Source: Mycetocola spongiae
GTDB lineage: Bacteria > Actinomycetota > Actinomycetes > Actinomycetales > Microbacteriaceae
DNA length: 64,000 nt
Assembly: GCF_020424085.1 (NCBI RefSeq)
Contig: NZ_CP080203.1
Span: 1,364,001 to 1,428,000 of the forward strand
Direction: 5' to 3'
Made by a program: the position numbers and the translations under genes. The notes under the pieces are model-generated. The model was not told the origin of the DNA, ran no database searches, and saw only the letters and a program-made list of their open reading frames with translations. Below, in pieces: positions 52,657 to 60,928 of the stretch. Numbering within the stretch: the first letter of the stretch is position 1; every line of letters starts with the position of its first letter.

Positions 52657-53148
52657 TTAGGGAATATCCTTTTCCATCTGATATCCGCCGGGCACCTCGC
52701 GGCGCAGCGCGACGGTGATGGGCTTGCTCAGCAGGATCAGGATGCCGGCGATCGTGGGGATCAGAATGAGCACGCCGATCAGCGGCTGCGCGGTCTCCCC
52801 CTGGAAGGTTCCCACGGCGATCGCGAACTGGATCAGCTGCCAGATCAGGGCCCCACCGCGCACCCAGACCTTCGCACGGAGCGAGGCAAAAAACAGGGCA
52901 ACTACCCAGGCAGCTCCCAGGCCCACGAGAACGGTCAGCGCCACGGCCGAGCTCATCGAGGCGGGGCGTTGCGTCATCAGGTCAACCAGGAGCACCACCA
53001 CCGCGCCGACCATAACCAGGGCCTCAACCGCGAGGATCAGGGAGAGCAGGCGCAAATAAAGTACAACTTTCCGACCGGGTATCGGACGATTTGCGACACC
53101 TTCCGATCCACCCCCGTGTGAATTCTCTCTGTCCTGGCCATAATTCAT
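52657..53148 (-). CDS. Small tetraspan membrane protein of unknown function
   Basis: A 163-residue protein. About 25 polar residues (MNYGQDRENSHGGGSEG...) precede four hydrophobic helices: VLYLRLLSLILAVEALVMVGAVVVLLVDL, AVALTVLVGLGAAWVVALFFASL, VRGGALIWQLIQFAIAVGTF and PLIGVLILIPTIAGILILLSK. The end is GGYQMEKDIP. Similar small membrane proteins are common in actinobacteria next to whiB-type genes; no function is known to me. The ATG at 53148 follows AGGGG at a suitable distance, and the longer open frame over whiB is a shadow. Confidence 0.75.
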   Translation of the reverse strand: MNYGQDRENSHGGGSEGVANRPIPGRKVVLYLRLLSLILAVEALVMVGAVVVLLVDLMTQRPASMSSAVALTVLVGLGAAWVVALFFASLRAKVWVRGGALIWQLIQFAIAVGTFQGETAQPLIGVLILIPTIAGILILLSKPITVALRREVPGGYQMEKDIP

Positions 53149-53284
53149 TGATGAACCCCTAGAAAACTCTTGATTTGAGGTGGCCACTATGCGAGCATAT
53201 TGGAGGCCGAGTCGCCGCTCACAGGGTCGTGAGCAGATCCGCGTAAAAACTGATCGCGACCTCTGAGACTCGGAAATCACTATC

Positions 53285-53306
53285 CTAACCGACCTTACCC
53301 GGTTAG
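53285..53306. promoter_or_regulatory. Perfect inverted repeat upstream of whiB1
   Basis: CTAACCG (53285-53291) and CGGTTAG (53300-53306) with an eight-base spacer end 28 bases before the whiB1 ATG. It could be a dyad operator at or near the transcription start, or a 5' leader hairpin. Confidence 0.5.
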
Positions 53307-53334
53307 AAACTGTAAACAAAAAAGGAGCAAAATA

Positions 53335-53583
53335 ATGGATTGGCGCGATAAAGCTGCCTGCCTGACCGCAGACCCGGAACTCTTCTTTCCGGTCGGCAAC
53401 ACCGGCCCTGCCGTCGATCAGATCGAGAAGGCTAAGGCCGTCTGTGGTCGCTGTAATGTGACCGAGGTCTGTCTTCAGTACGCACTCGAGACCGGTCAGG
53501 ACTCCGGCGTCTGGGGTGGCCTCTCGGAAGACGAGCGTCGCGCCCTGAAGCGTCGCGCAGCCCGCGCCCGCCGCGCCTCCTAA
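53335..53583 (+). CDS. whiB1: WhiB-family iron-sulfur regulator, WhiB1/WblE orthologue
   Basis: An 82-residue 4Fe-4S transcription regulator. Cys9, Cys37, Cys40 and Cys46 bind the cluster, and GVWGG (58-62) with the basic ERRALKRRAARARRAS tail is the beta-turn and DNA-contact part. The start MDWRDKAAC and ADPELFFPVGN mark the WhiB1 (Mycobacterium)/WblE (Streptomyces) branch, which is essential in M. tuberculosis, binds the main sigma factor and reacts with nitric oxide. AAAGGAG lies seven bases before the ATG. A palindrome lies just upstream. Confidence 0.95.
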   Translation: MDWRDKAACLTADPELFFPVGNTGPAVDQIEKAKAVCGRCNVTEVCLQYALETGQDSGVWGGLSEDERRALKRRAARARRAS

Positions 53584-53685
53584 CCCGCACCACCGCTCCA
53601 GCACCCTCCCCTCCGGGAGCGCGTCACGCCGCCTGGCCTCCCCGCCACGGCATCCCCCATCCGCGCCTTCCGTCACCGAGGTTTT

Positions 53686-53746
53686 AACCGTCGGTCCCGC
53701 CTTTCCCCCGCTCGTTTATGAGCGAAGGCGGGACCGACGGTTTTTT
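53686..53746 (+). terminator. Intrinsic terminator after whiB1
   Basis: An 18-bp perfect outer stem (53686-53703 with 53725-53742) encloses a 5-bp inner stem (53709-53713 with 53720-53724) and is followed by TTTT. The remaining bases of the 306-base gap to the polyol dehydrogenase hold no recognisable gene. Confidence 0.9.
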
Positions 53747-53889
53747 GCGCGCAAAATCCGGCCTCAAATCCTTTCCGGGGCTGTCGCCCGCGCCCGTTTA
53801 CGGGTAGTGTTTCAGTCCTGAACGCAATTACGCGTTTTAGACAACATATTGCGGTGGGTCGCTCCACCGTCACGATCAAGGACGCTTCA

Positions 53890-54927
53890 ATGACGACAGA
53901 CTCCCCCACCCCTCCGGCCACGATGCGCGCGAGCGTGCTCCTGCCCGATCGCTCGCTGATCCTCGAGGAGCGCCCCGTCCCGGCGCTCGACCTCGATCAG
54001 GTGCTGGTGCGCGTGGGCGCCGTGGGCATCTGCGGCTCCGATGTGCACTATTACCACGAGGGGCGAATCGGCGATTTTATCGTGGACGCCCCGATGATCC
54101 TGGGCCATGAGGCCGGGGGCGTGATCGCCGCCGTGGGCTCGGCCGTGGACCCCGCGCGCATCGGCAGCCGGGTCTCGATCGAGCCCCAGCGCCCGGGCGC
54201 AACCTCGCGCGAGACGCTTGAGGGAAACTATAACCTCGACCCGGAGATGGAGTTTTATGCGACCCCGCCGATCGACGGCGCGTTTGCCGAGTTTGCGGTG
54301 ATTCAGTCCCATTTCGCCCACGATATCCCCGAGCAGGTCAGCGATGAGGCGGCCGCCCTGATGGAGCCGCTCTCGGTGGGAATCGCCGCGGCGCGCAAGG
54401 CCCAGATCACCGCTGGTTCGCGCGTGCTGATCGCCGGTGCCGGACCCATCGGGGTGATCATCGCCCAGGTCGCGCGTGCCTATGGTGCGCTGGAGATCAT
54501 CATCAGTGACCTGAGCGAGGCCCGCCGCGAGCAGGCCCTCAAATTTGGCGCTACCCGGGCGCTGGACCCGCGCACCGAGGACGTCACGACCCTCGCGGTG
54601 GACGCCTTCATCGATGCCTCCGGCGCGGCCCCGGCCATCACCGCGGGGCTGCGCGCCGTGCGCCCGGCGGGCCGCGTGGTGCTGGTGGGCATGGGTGCCC
54701 CGGAGATCTCGCTGCCGGTCTCGGTGATCCAGAATAACGAACTCATTGTCACCGGCATCTTCCGCTATACCAATACCTGGCCCCTCGCGATCGCACTGGT
54801 GGCGGCGGGCCGTGTGGACCTGGACGGCCTGGTCACCGGGCGCTTTGGGCTGGAGGAGGTTGAGGAGGCGCTGGGCGTCAGCACGCGGGAATCCTCGCTG
54901 AAGACCATGGTGTACCCCGGGCGCTAG
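53890..54927 (+). CDS. Zinc-dependent polyol dehydrogenase (sorbitol/xylitol dehydrogenase-like, MDR family)
   Basis: A 345-residue medium-chain dehydrogenase. The catalytic zinc Cys and His-Glu are in GICGSDVHYY and ILGHEAGG, and EPLSVGIAAARKA carries a further Glu. The segment YNLDPEMEFYATPPIDGAFAEF is very close to sorbitol dehydrogenase, and the structural-zinc cysteines are absent, as in that group. The Rossmann motif is VLIAGAGPIGVI with an acidic ISDLSEARR, implying NAD. AAGGA lies eight bases before the ATG at 53890; a GTG further up is less likely. It adjoins the LacI-controlled sugar locus and may convert its polyol to a ketose. Confidence 0.88.
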   Translation: MTTDSPTPPATMRASVLLPDRSLILEERPVPALDLDQVLVRVGAVGICGSDVHYYHEGRIGDFIVDAPMILGHEAGGVIAAVGSAVDPARIGSRVSIEPQRPGATSRETLEGNYNLDPEMEFYATPPIDGAFAEFAVIQSHFAHDIPEQVSDEAAALMEPLSVGIAAARKAQITAGSRVLIAGAGPIGVIIAQVARAYGALEIIISDLSEARREQALKFGATRALDPRTEDVTTLAVDAFIDASGAAPAITAGLRAVRPAGRVVLVGMGAPEISLPVSVIQNNELIVTGIFRYTNTWPLAIALVAAGRVDLDGLVTGRFGLEEVEEALGVSTRESSLKTMVYPGR

Positions 54928-54957
54928 CCCGCTCGTGGACCGGGAGGGGTGGCGGCG

Positions 54958-55105
54958 CTAGCCGTCCTCCTCGCCGGCCCGGCCCAGCCCGCGCAGGGCA
55001 CCCCGGGTGGCGGTGATCCCCGCCACGAGGGTCAGCACCACGGCCGAGCCCGCATATCCCGCCCGGCCGAGACCCGAGGCCACCAGGAGCCCGGCGGTCA
55101 CCGGG
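54958..55105 (-). pseudogene. Remnant of a transporter C-terminus (probable MFS)
   Basis: The only protein-like stretch in the 321-base gap between the dehydrogenase and lacI. On the minus strand it reads PVTAGLLVASGLGRAGYAG, then SAVVLTLVAGITATRGALRGLG and a stop, resembling the last helix and tail of an MFS protein. Upstream sequence in that frame is not protein-like, so the rest of the gene has gone. Confidence 0.45.
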
Positions 55106-55248
55106 GCCTCGCCGCCGCCTTTCCCAGCACCAGCGGACGCCTCCGCGTGCGTCAAGGAAATTTTCCGCACCGGGAGGAGACACTCAGCACCGCCCGGCGG
55201 GGATGCCCAATGGCGCCCCACCCGGGCGGAGCAATCCCGCGAGCGGGG

Positions 55249-56259
55249 TTAGAGGGCGCGGGTCGAGGCGCGCTCGATCAGCGTGGTGGCCAGCTCCATC
55301 CGGTGCGAACCCATCAGGCCGTCCTGGGCCTGGCGCAGCACCAGGCGCAGCGCGGTCTCACCCATATTGCGCAGGGGCTGGGCCACGGTGGTCAGCGGCG
55401 GGAGGGTGCGGGTGCCCAGCGCGGTGCCGTCAAAGCCGACCACGCTGATATCACGCGGGATGACCATGCCGCGGCGCGCGGCCTCCTCAAATACCCCCAC
55501 GGCGATGCTATCGGCCGAGGCGAAGATTGCGGTGGGGGGCTCGGGCAGATCCATCAGCTGGGCCATCCCGCGCACCCCGGCCTCCTGCTCAAACGTGCCC
55601 GGCAGAATATACTCGGGCCGCACCGGGATGTCATGCGCACGCAGCGAGGCGAGATAGCCATGCAGGCGGGCCACGTGGCACTCGGCGGCCTCGGGCCCAC
55701 CCAGATAGGCGATCCGGGTATGCCCGAGCCCGATCAGATGGTCAGCGGCCTCGCGTCCGCCCGCCCAATTGGTGGCCCCCACGCTGACAAAACCATCGTC
55801 GATGGGGCTCAGCGGGTCGATCACAACCACGGGAATACAGCGATCGCGGAAGGAACGCAGCGCGGCGCTATTCATATGCGAGGTGATCAGGACCAGCCCG
55901 GTGCGCCCGGCATCGGCGAGCCCCTGGGCCCATTCCTCGGGATCGCGTCCGGCCGCGCTCTCCTGGGAGACCACCACCTCCACGCCCGCCTGGGCGCCGT
56001 ATTCCACCACGCCGCGCAGCACCTCCAACGCATAATCGCTGGAGAGTTTTTCGCAGACAAAATTGACCAGTTTTCCCGTGCTCGGCGCAACCCTGCGCCG
56101 GCCCGGGGCCTCGTATCCCACGCGGTCCAGAACGAGTTGAACGCGGCGCCGGGTGTCCTGGGCCACATCATCGCGGCCGTTCAGAACCTTGGATACCGTC
56201 GCGGTGGACACGTTGGCCTGGGCGGCCACGAAGGCGAGGGTCGCGCGTTTTTCCGTCAT
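55249..56259 (-). CDS. LacI-family transcriptional repressor
   Basis: A 336-residue repressor: HTH and hinge helix (LAFVAAQANVSTATVSKVLNGRDDVAQDTRRRVQLVLDRVGY, residues 7-50) followed by a periplasmic-binding-protein-like sensor (LVNFVCEKLSSDYALEVLRGVVEYGAQAGVEV; NWAGGREAADHLIGLGHTRIAYLGG; FASADSIAVGVFEEAARRG; DISVVGFDGT). The ATG at 56259 begins directly before the HTH; the longer open frame is not conserved-looking. It is divergent from the ABC sugar operon and has the same operator core in front of both genes, so autoregulation and repression of the operon are expected until a sugar binds. Confidence 0.92.
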   Translation of the reverse strand: MTEKRATLAFVAAQANVSTATVSKVLNGRDDVAQDTRRRVQLVLDRVGYEAPGRRRVAPSTGKLVNFVCEKLSSDYALEVLRGVVEYGAQAGVEVVVSQESAAGRDPEEWAQGLADAGRTGLVLITSHMNSAALRSFRDRCIPVVVIDPLSPIDDGFVSVGATNWAGGREAADHLIGLGHTRIAYLGGPEAAECHVARLHGYLASLRAHDIPVRPEYILPGTFEQEAGVRGMAQLMDLPEPPTAIFASADSIAVGVFEEAARRGMVIPRDISVVGFDGTALGTRTLPPLTTVAQPLRNMGETALRLVLRQAQDGLMGSHRMELATTLIERASTRAL

Positions 56260-56280
56260 CACAGTCCTCGGCTTAAAGTT

Positions 56281-56292
56281 CGAAATAGTTTC
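56281..56292. promoter_or_regulatory. LacI operator 1 (at the lacI promoter)
   Basis: CGAAATAGTTTC, identical to 56428-56439. The GAAA/TTTC dyad lies 22 bases before the lacI start. Such near-palindromes are usual LacI-family sites. Confidence 0.7.
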
Positions 56293-56373
56293 AGTGGTGT
56301 CCCAGTGTAGCGGCCATTCCGCGAATTTTGACGGATGCCAACATCTTTTGGCGCAACCGCGCCGAAATGGCGC

Positions 56374-56403
56374 TTGACGCGGATGCAATCCCGGGGATAG
56401 GGT
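56374..56403 (+). promoter_or_regulatory. Promoter of the LacI-controlled sugar operon
   Basis: TTGACG (56374-56379) and TAGGGT (56398-56403), 18 bases apart. Operator 2 begins 25 bases downstream of the -10, consistent with a repressor blocking the start of transcription. The leader to the ATG at 56572 would be about 160 bases. Confidence 0.55.
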
Positions 56404-56427
56404 ACCCGTAATCTTCCTAAACACTTG

Positions 56428-56439
56428 CGAAATAGTTTC
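56428..56439. promoter_or_regulatory. LacI operator 2 (at the sugar operon promoter)
   Basis: CGAAATAGTTTC again. The flanks extend the dyad here to GCGAAA-TAG-TTTCGA. The two sites are 147 bases apart (14 helical turns), which would allow looping. Confidence 0.7.
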
Positions 56440-56571
56440 GACGCAGGTGTCCGGGAAGGCCCCCTTCACCCCCGGGTAAATCCGCCGCGGCCCACCGCCG
56501 CACGGGTCCCCGGTGAATCACGTTTCACTCATCCGCGGCAGAGCAGCCGCGGATCTAGCAATGGAGCAAAT

Positions 56572-57873
56572 ATGAAGCGACGTACCATACCCATGCTGGT
56601 GGCCGGGGCGGCCGCCCTCGCCCTCACCCTCTCCGCATGTAGCGGCGGAGACTCGGCGCCCTCGGGCTCGGCCACGATGTGGACCGTATCCGGCGGCAAC
56701 GAGCCCATTATCCAGGCCTCCGTTGAGCGCTGGAATAAGGCCAACGAGACCCTGCAGATTAAGACCGATAGCTTCGCCAACGACGCCTATAAGACCAAGG
56801 TTCGCACCGCCATCGGCGCCGGCGAGGGCCCCACGTTCATCTACGGCTGGGGCGGTGGAGTGCTGCGGGATTATGTCGAGGCCGATCAGGTCGAGGACCT
56901 CTCCGATTTCCTCGCCGAAAACCCCGAGGTGGCCAACCGCTATATCCCCTCCGTGCTCGCGACCGGCCAGGTAGACGGAAAGACCTATGCGGTCCCCAAT
57001 ACCAATAACCAGCCCGTCATGATCTATTACAATAAGGACGTTTTCGAGAAGGCCGGCGCGACCCCGCCCAAGACCTGGGAAGAACTGATGGACCTCGTGA
57101 AGGTCTTTAACGACCAGGGCGTGGCCCCGTTTGCCCTCGGCGGTCAGTCCAAGTGGCCGAACCTGATGTGGCTCCAGTACCTCACCGACCGCATCGGCGG
57201 CCCCGAGGTCTTTAAGGCCGTCATCGACGGCAAGCCCGATGCCTGGTCCGACCCCGCAATCATCGAGGCCCTGACCAAGATCCAGGAGCTGGTGGACGCC
57301 GGCGGATTCATCACCGGCTTCTCCTCGATCGCCGCCGATAGCGGCGCCGACCGCGCCCTCCTGCACACCGGTAAGGCAGCGATGCTGATGCAGGGCGCCT
57401 GGTCCTATCAGTCGTTTGTGACCGAGGCCCCCGCCTTCATGAAGGAGGATAAGCTCGGCTTCCTGCCGTTCCCCTCCGTGGCCGGCGGTAAGGGCGACCC
57501 CACCAACGTGGTGGGTAACCCCTCCAACTTCTTCTCGGTGTCCAGCAAGGCCACCCCGGAGCAGAAGAAGACCGCGCTGGCCTATATCAAGGACGGCATG
57601 TTTGATAAGGAATATATCCAGGGTCTGATCGACTCGGGTGCCGTTCCCGTGGTAACCGGTATCGAGGACCAGCTCAAGAAGAGCCCCGACGCCGATTTCC
57701 TCACCTTCACCTATGAGCTCGCGTCCAATGCGCCGCACTTCCAGCTGTCCTGGGACCAGGCCCTCCCCTCCTCCCAGGGAGACGCCATGCTGACAAACCT
57801 CGACCAGATCTTCCTCAAGCAGATCTCGCCCGAGCAGTTTGCCACCGCCATGAACGCCACGCTCGGCAAATAG
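56572..57873 (+). CDS. Sugar ABC transporter substrate-binding lipoprotein (family 1)
   Basis: A 433-residue binding lipoprotein. The signal MKRRTIPMLVAGAAALALTLSAC has the lipobox LSAC. The mature part is a carbohydrate-binding SBP_bac_1 fold: MWTVSGGNEPIIQASVERWNKAN, VNTNNQPVMIYYNKDVFEKAGATPPKTWEELMDLVKVF-type segment, and LLHTGKAAMLMQGAWSYQSF. GGAG lies six bases before the ATG. It is the first gene of a seven-cistron-scale operon downstream of operator 2 and delivers a mono- or oligosaccharide to the two permeases. Confidence 0.92.
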   Translation: MKRRTIPMLVAGAAALALTLSACSGGDSAPSGSATMWTVSGGNEPIIQASVERWNKANETLQIKTDSFANDAYKTKVRTAIGAGEGPTFIYGWGGGVLRDYVEADQVEDLSDFLAENPEVANRYIPSVLATGQVDGKTYAVPNTNNQPVMIYYNKDVFEKAGATPPKTWEELMDLVKVFNDQGVAPFALGGQSKWPNLMWLQYLTDRIGGPEVFKAVIDGKPDAWSDPAIIEALTKIQELVDAGGFITGFSSIAADSGADRALLHTGKAAMLMQGAWSYQSFVTEAPAFMKEDKLGFLPFPSVAGGKGDPTNVVGNPSNFFSVSSKATPEQKKTALAYIKDGMFDKEYIQGLIDSGAVPVVTGIEDQLKKSPDADFLTFTYELASNAPHFQLSWDQALPSSQGDAMLTNLDQIFLKQISPEQFATAMNATLGK

Positions 57874-57894
57874 CCGACCTACCGGGAAAACACC

Positions 57895-58821
57895 ATGACT
57901 TCAACAACACAGCCCGCCACCCGCGGGACCCGTGACACGCGCCGCAAGGTACGCGATACGGGCCCCTCGGGGTGGTTCGCGGCACCGGCGCTGATCTTCT
58001 TCACCGTCTTTGCCATCGTCCCGCTCGTGGGCGTACTCGCCCTGAGCTTTGCCAACTGGAACGGAATCGGCGCCATCACCTGGGCCGGTATGGGGAACTG
58101 GCTCAACGTCCTCACCGATCCGGTCACCGGAAATGCCCTCGTGGTAACGCTCAAAATCATGGTGTTCTCCTACGTCGTGCAGGCCCCGATCAGTATCCTT
58201 CTTGGCGCGTTTGTGGCCGGGAAGCAGCGCTATCGGGCCCTGCTCGCCGTGCTCTATTTTGTCCCGCTACTGCTCAGCTCGGCCGCCGTGGCCATCGCGT
58301 TTAAGGCCCTCCTGGACCCCAATTTTGGTCTCGGCGCCGGGCTGGGCATTCCGCTCCTCGCCCAGGACTGGCTGGGTAACCCCGACCTCGTTCTTTTTGT
58401 GGTCATCTTTGTGATCGCCTGGCAGTTTGTCCCGTTCCATACCCTCATCTATCAGGGTGCCGTGCGACAGATCCCCGCGAGCATGTATGAGGCCGCGCGC
58501 CTGGACGGCGCCGGCACCGTGGCCCAGTTCTTCCACATCACGCTGCCGCAGCTGAAATATACGATCATCACGTCCTCGACGCTGATGGTCGTGGGATCAC
58601 TCACCTATTTTGACCTGATCTTTGTGCTCACCGGCGGTGGCCCGGGCTATAGCACCCGTCTGCTGCCGCTGCAGATGTATCTGACCGGCTTTAAAGCCAA
58701 TGACATGGGTGCCGCCAGCGCACTCGGCGTGATTCTTGTGGTGATCGGGCTTGCGCTCGCACTCATGCTGCAGCGCCTCGGCGGCAAGGACCGCGCCGCG
58801 AACCAGACCGAGGGAGCATAA
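57895..58821 (+). CDS. Sugar ABC transporter permease (MalF/UgpA type)
   Basis: A 308-residue permease with six helices. Helix 1 is WFAAPALIFFTVFAIVPLVGVLALSFANW; the EAA coupling loop is IPASMYEAARLDGAGTVAQFFHITLPQLKYTI. A charged N-terminus precedes helix 1. It forms the channel with the next gene product. It lies 21 bases after the binding-protein gene and overlaps the next start by one base (TAATG). Confidence 0.93.
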   Translation: MTSTTQPATRGTRDTRRKVRDTGPSGWFAAPALIFFTVFAIVPLVGVLALSFANWNGIGAITWAGMGNWLNVLTDPVTGNALVVTLKIMVFSYVVQAPISILLGAFVAGKQRYRALLAVLYFVPLLLSSAAVAIAFKALLDPNFGLGAGLGIPLLAQDWLGNPDLVLFVVIFVIAWQFVPFHTLIYQGAVRQIPASMYEAARLDGAGTVAQFFHITLPQLKYTIITSSTLMVVGSLTYFDLIFVLTGGGPGYSTRLLPLQMYLTGFKANDMGAASALGVILVVIGLALALMLQRLGGKDRAANQTEGA

Positions 58822-59705
58822 TGACCAGCCAGGCAACCGCGCGCTCGCGCAAGAGGGCCACCGAGGGTCACGCCGATACCTCCCGCGCCGTGGGCCGCCC
58901 CAATATTCTGGGCGGGCTCGGCGGCTGGATATGGCTCGCGATCATCATCATCCCCATCTACTATGTGGTAATCACCAGCCTCAAGCCGCAGGCCGATTAT
59001 TTCTCCACCAACCCGATGCTGCCGCCCACGCAGCCCACGCTGGACAACTATCTGCTGGTCCTGGAAAACGATTTTTTCCGGTATCTGATTAATAGCGCGA
59101 TCGTGACCGTGGGCTCGGTATTCCCGATCCTGCTGGTGTCCTTCATGGCCTCCTATGCGCTGGTGCGCGGAAAGAGCCGCTTCATCACGGGCACCAATAC
59201 GCTGTTCCTGCTGGGGCTCGCGATTCCCGTGCAGGCCACGATCGTGCCGATCTATTTCATGATCTCCAAGGCGGGTCTCTATGACACCCTGCCCGCGCTG
59301 ATCCTGCCCTCGATCGCGTTTGCCATCCCGCTGTCGATCATCATCCTGAATACCTTCATGCGCAATGTGCCGCAGGAGCTTTTTGAATCGATGCGCCTCG
59401 ACGGCTGCTCCAATTGGCAGATGCTGTGGCGCCTCGCGCTGCCGCTGACCAAGCCCGCACTGGTCACGGTGGGTATCTATCAGGGCCTGCAGGTATGGAA
59501 CGGCTTCCTGTTCCCGCTGGTGCTGACCCAGAGCCCCGCCTCGCGCGTCCTGCCGCTCTCGCTGTGGTCGTTCCAGGGCGAGTTCACCGTGAATATTCCC
59601 GCCATCCTCGCGAGCGTGGTGCTCTCCAGCATCCCACTGCTGATCCTGTACCTGGTGGGTCGCCGCCAGCTGCTCAGCGGCCTCACCGCCGGCTTCGGAA
59701 AATAG
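58821..59705 (+). CDS. Sugar ABC transporter permease (MalG/UgpE type)
   Basis: A 294-residue permease. Helix 1 is WIWLAIIIIPIYYVVITSLKPQADYF, and the EAA loop is VPQELFESMRLDGCSNWQMLWRLALPLTKPAL. It has the long C-terminal helix ending RQLLSGLTAGFGK usual for MalG-like proteins. No ATPase gene follows, so a shared MsiK-like ATPase encoded elsewhere probably energises the importer, as in many actinobacteria. Confidence 0.93.
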   Translation: MTSQATARSRKRATEGHADTSRAVGRPNILGGLGGWIWLAIIIIPIYYVVITSLKPQADYFSTNPMLPPTQPTLDNYLLVLENDFFRYLINSAIVTVGSVFPILLVSFMASYALVRGKSRFITGTNTLFLLGLAIPVQATIVPIYFMISKAGLYDTLPALILPSIAFAIPLSIIILNTFMRNVPQELFESMRLDGCSNWQMLWRLALPLTKPALVTVGIYQGLQVWNGFLFPLVLTQSPASRVLPLSLWSFQGEFTVNIPAILASVVLSSIPLLILYLVGRRQLLSGLTAGFGK

Positions 59706-59717
59706 AAAGGACCCCGC

Positions 59718-60893
59718 ATGTCCGCTTCCCCCACACTGCGCGTTGGCATGATCGGCCACGCCTTCATGGGTGCCATGCACTCCCACGCCTGGCGCACCGC
59801 ACCGCGCTTTTTTGACCTCCCGCTCACCCCCGAGCTGGCCGTGATTGCCGGCCGCGATCCGCAGAGCACCGCGGCGGCCGCGGCCAAATACGGCTGGGCC
59901 GAGTCCAGCACTAATTGGCGCGAGCTGATCGAGAGGGACGATATCGATCTGATCGATATCTGCACCCCGGGAGATACCCACCGCGAGATCGCCCTCGCCG
60001 CGCTGCGCGCCGGCAAGCACGTCCTGTGCGAAAAGCCGCTGGCAAATTCCGTGGCCGAGGCCGAGGAGATGACCGCCGCCGCCGAGGAGGCGCAGGCCCG
60101 CGGCGTGTACTCGATGTGTGGCTTCAGCTATCGGCGCACCCCCGCGCTGACCCTCGCCAAGCAGCTGGTGGACGAGGGCCGTATCGGCACCATCCGCCAG
60201 GTGCGGGCGCAGTATCTGCAGGACTGGCTCAGCGATGAGAACGCACCGATGACGTGGCGACTGGATAAAACCAAGTCCGGTTCCGGATCGCTCGGCGATA
60301 TCGGCGCCCATATCATCGACGCCGCCCAGTTTGTCACCGGCAGCGATATCGCCGGGGTCTCCGCCCTACTCGAGACCTTTGTGACCCGCCGCCCGCTGGC
60401 CGGGGCCAAGGTGGGCCTCGGCGGCAGCGGCGACCTCGCAGGCGAATATGCCGATGTCACCGTGGACGATGCCGCGCTCTTCACCGCGCGCTTTGAGAAT
60501 AACGCCGTGGGAATCTTCGAGGCCACGCGCTTTGCGCTGGGCCGCAAAAACGCCATCCGGCTGGAGATCAACGGCACCCTCGGTTCCCTCGCCTTTGATT
60601 TTGAGGATATGAACGTGCTGGAGTTTTTTGACGCCACACTGCCCGCCCACGTGCAGGGCTTCCAGCGCATCCTCGTGACCGAGCCGGAACACCCCTATAC
60701 CGCGAACTGGTGGCCCGCGGGCCACGGCCTCGGCTATGAGCACGGATTCACCCATCAGGTGGTGGACCTCGTGCGCGCAATCGGCTCGGAGACGGCCCCC
60801 ACGCCCTCGTTCCGCGATGCACTCGGCGTGCAGCGGGTGCTGCAGGCAGTGGAAACCAGCGCCGCCGCGAATAGCGCATTCACCGCCCTCTAA
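59718..60893 (+). CDS. Gfo/Idh/MocA family oxidoreductase
   Basis: A 391-residue sugar dehydrogenase-like protein. Rossmann motif LRVGMIGHAFMGAMHSHAW, DLIDICTPGDTHREIALAALRAGKHVLCEKPLANS with the EKP lysine, and a GSLGDIGAHIIDAAQFVTG segment carrying the catalytic Asp/His pair. The extended C-terminus (NWWPAGHGLGYEHGFTHQVVDLV) is found in the ThuB-like and inositol-dehydrogenase-like groups. AAAGGA lies before the ATG. It is co-transcribed with the importer and ThuA, suggesting oxidation of the imported sugar, perhaps at C3. Confidence 0.9.
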   Translation: MSASPTLRVGMIGHAFMGAMHSHAWRTAPRFFDLPLTPELAVIAGRDPQSTAAAAAKYGWAESSTNWRELIERDDIDLIDICTPGDTHREIALAALRAGKHVLCEKPLANSVAEAEEMTAAAEEAQARGVYSMCGFSYRRTPALTLAKQLVDEGRIGTIRQVRAQYLQDWLSDENAPMTWRLDKTKSGSGSLGDIGAHIIDAAQFVTGSDIAGVSALLETFVTRRPLAGAKVGLGGSGDLAGEYADVTVDDAALFTARFENNAVGIFEATRFALGRKNAIRLEINGTLGSLAFDFEDMNVLEFFDATLPAHVQGFQRILVTEPEHPYTANWWPAGHGLGYEHGFTHQVVDLVRAIGSETAPTPSFRDALGVQRVLQAVETSAAANSAFTAL

Positions 60894-60928
60894 AAACTCT
60901 CATTCCGTATAAAAAGAAAGTTGTTGCT

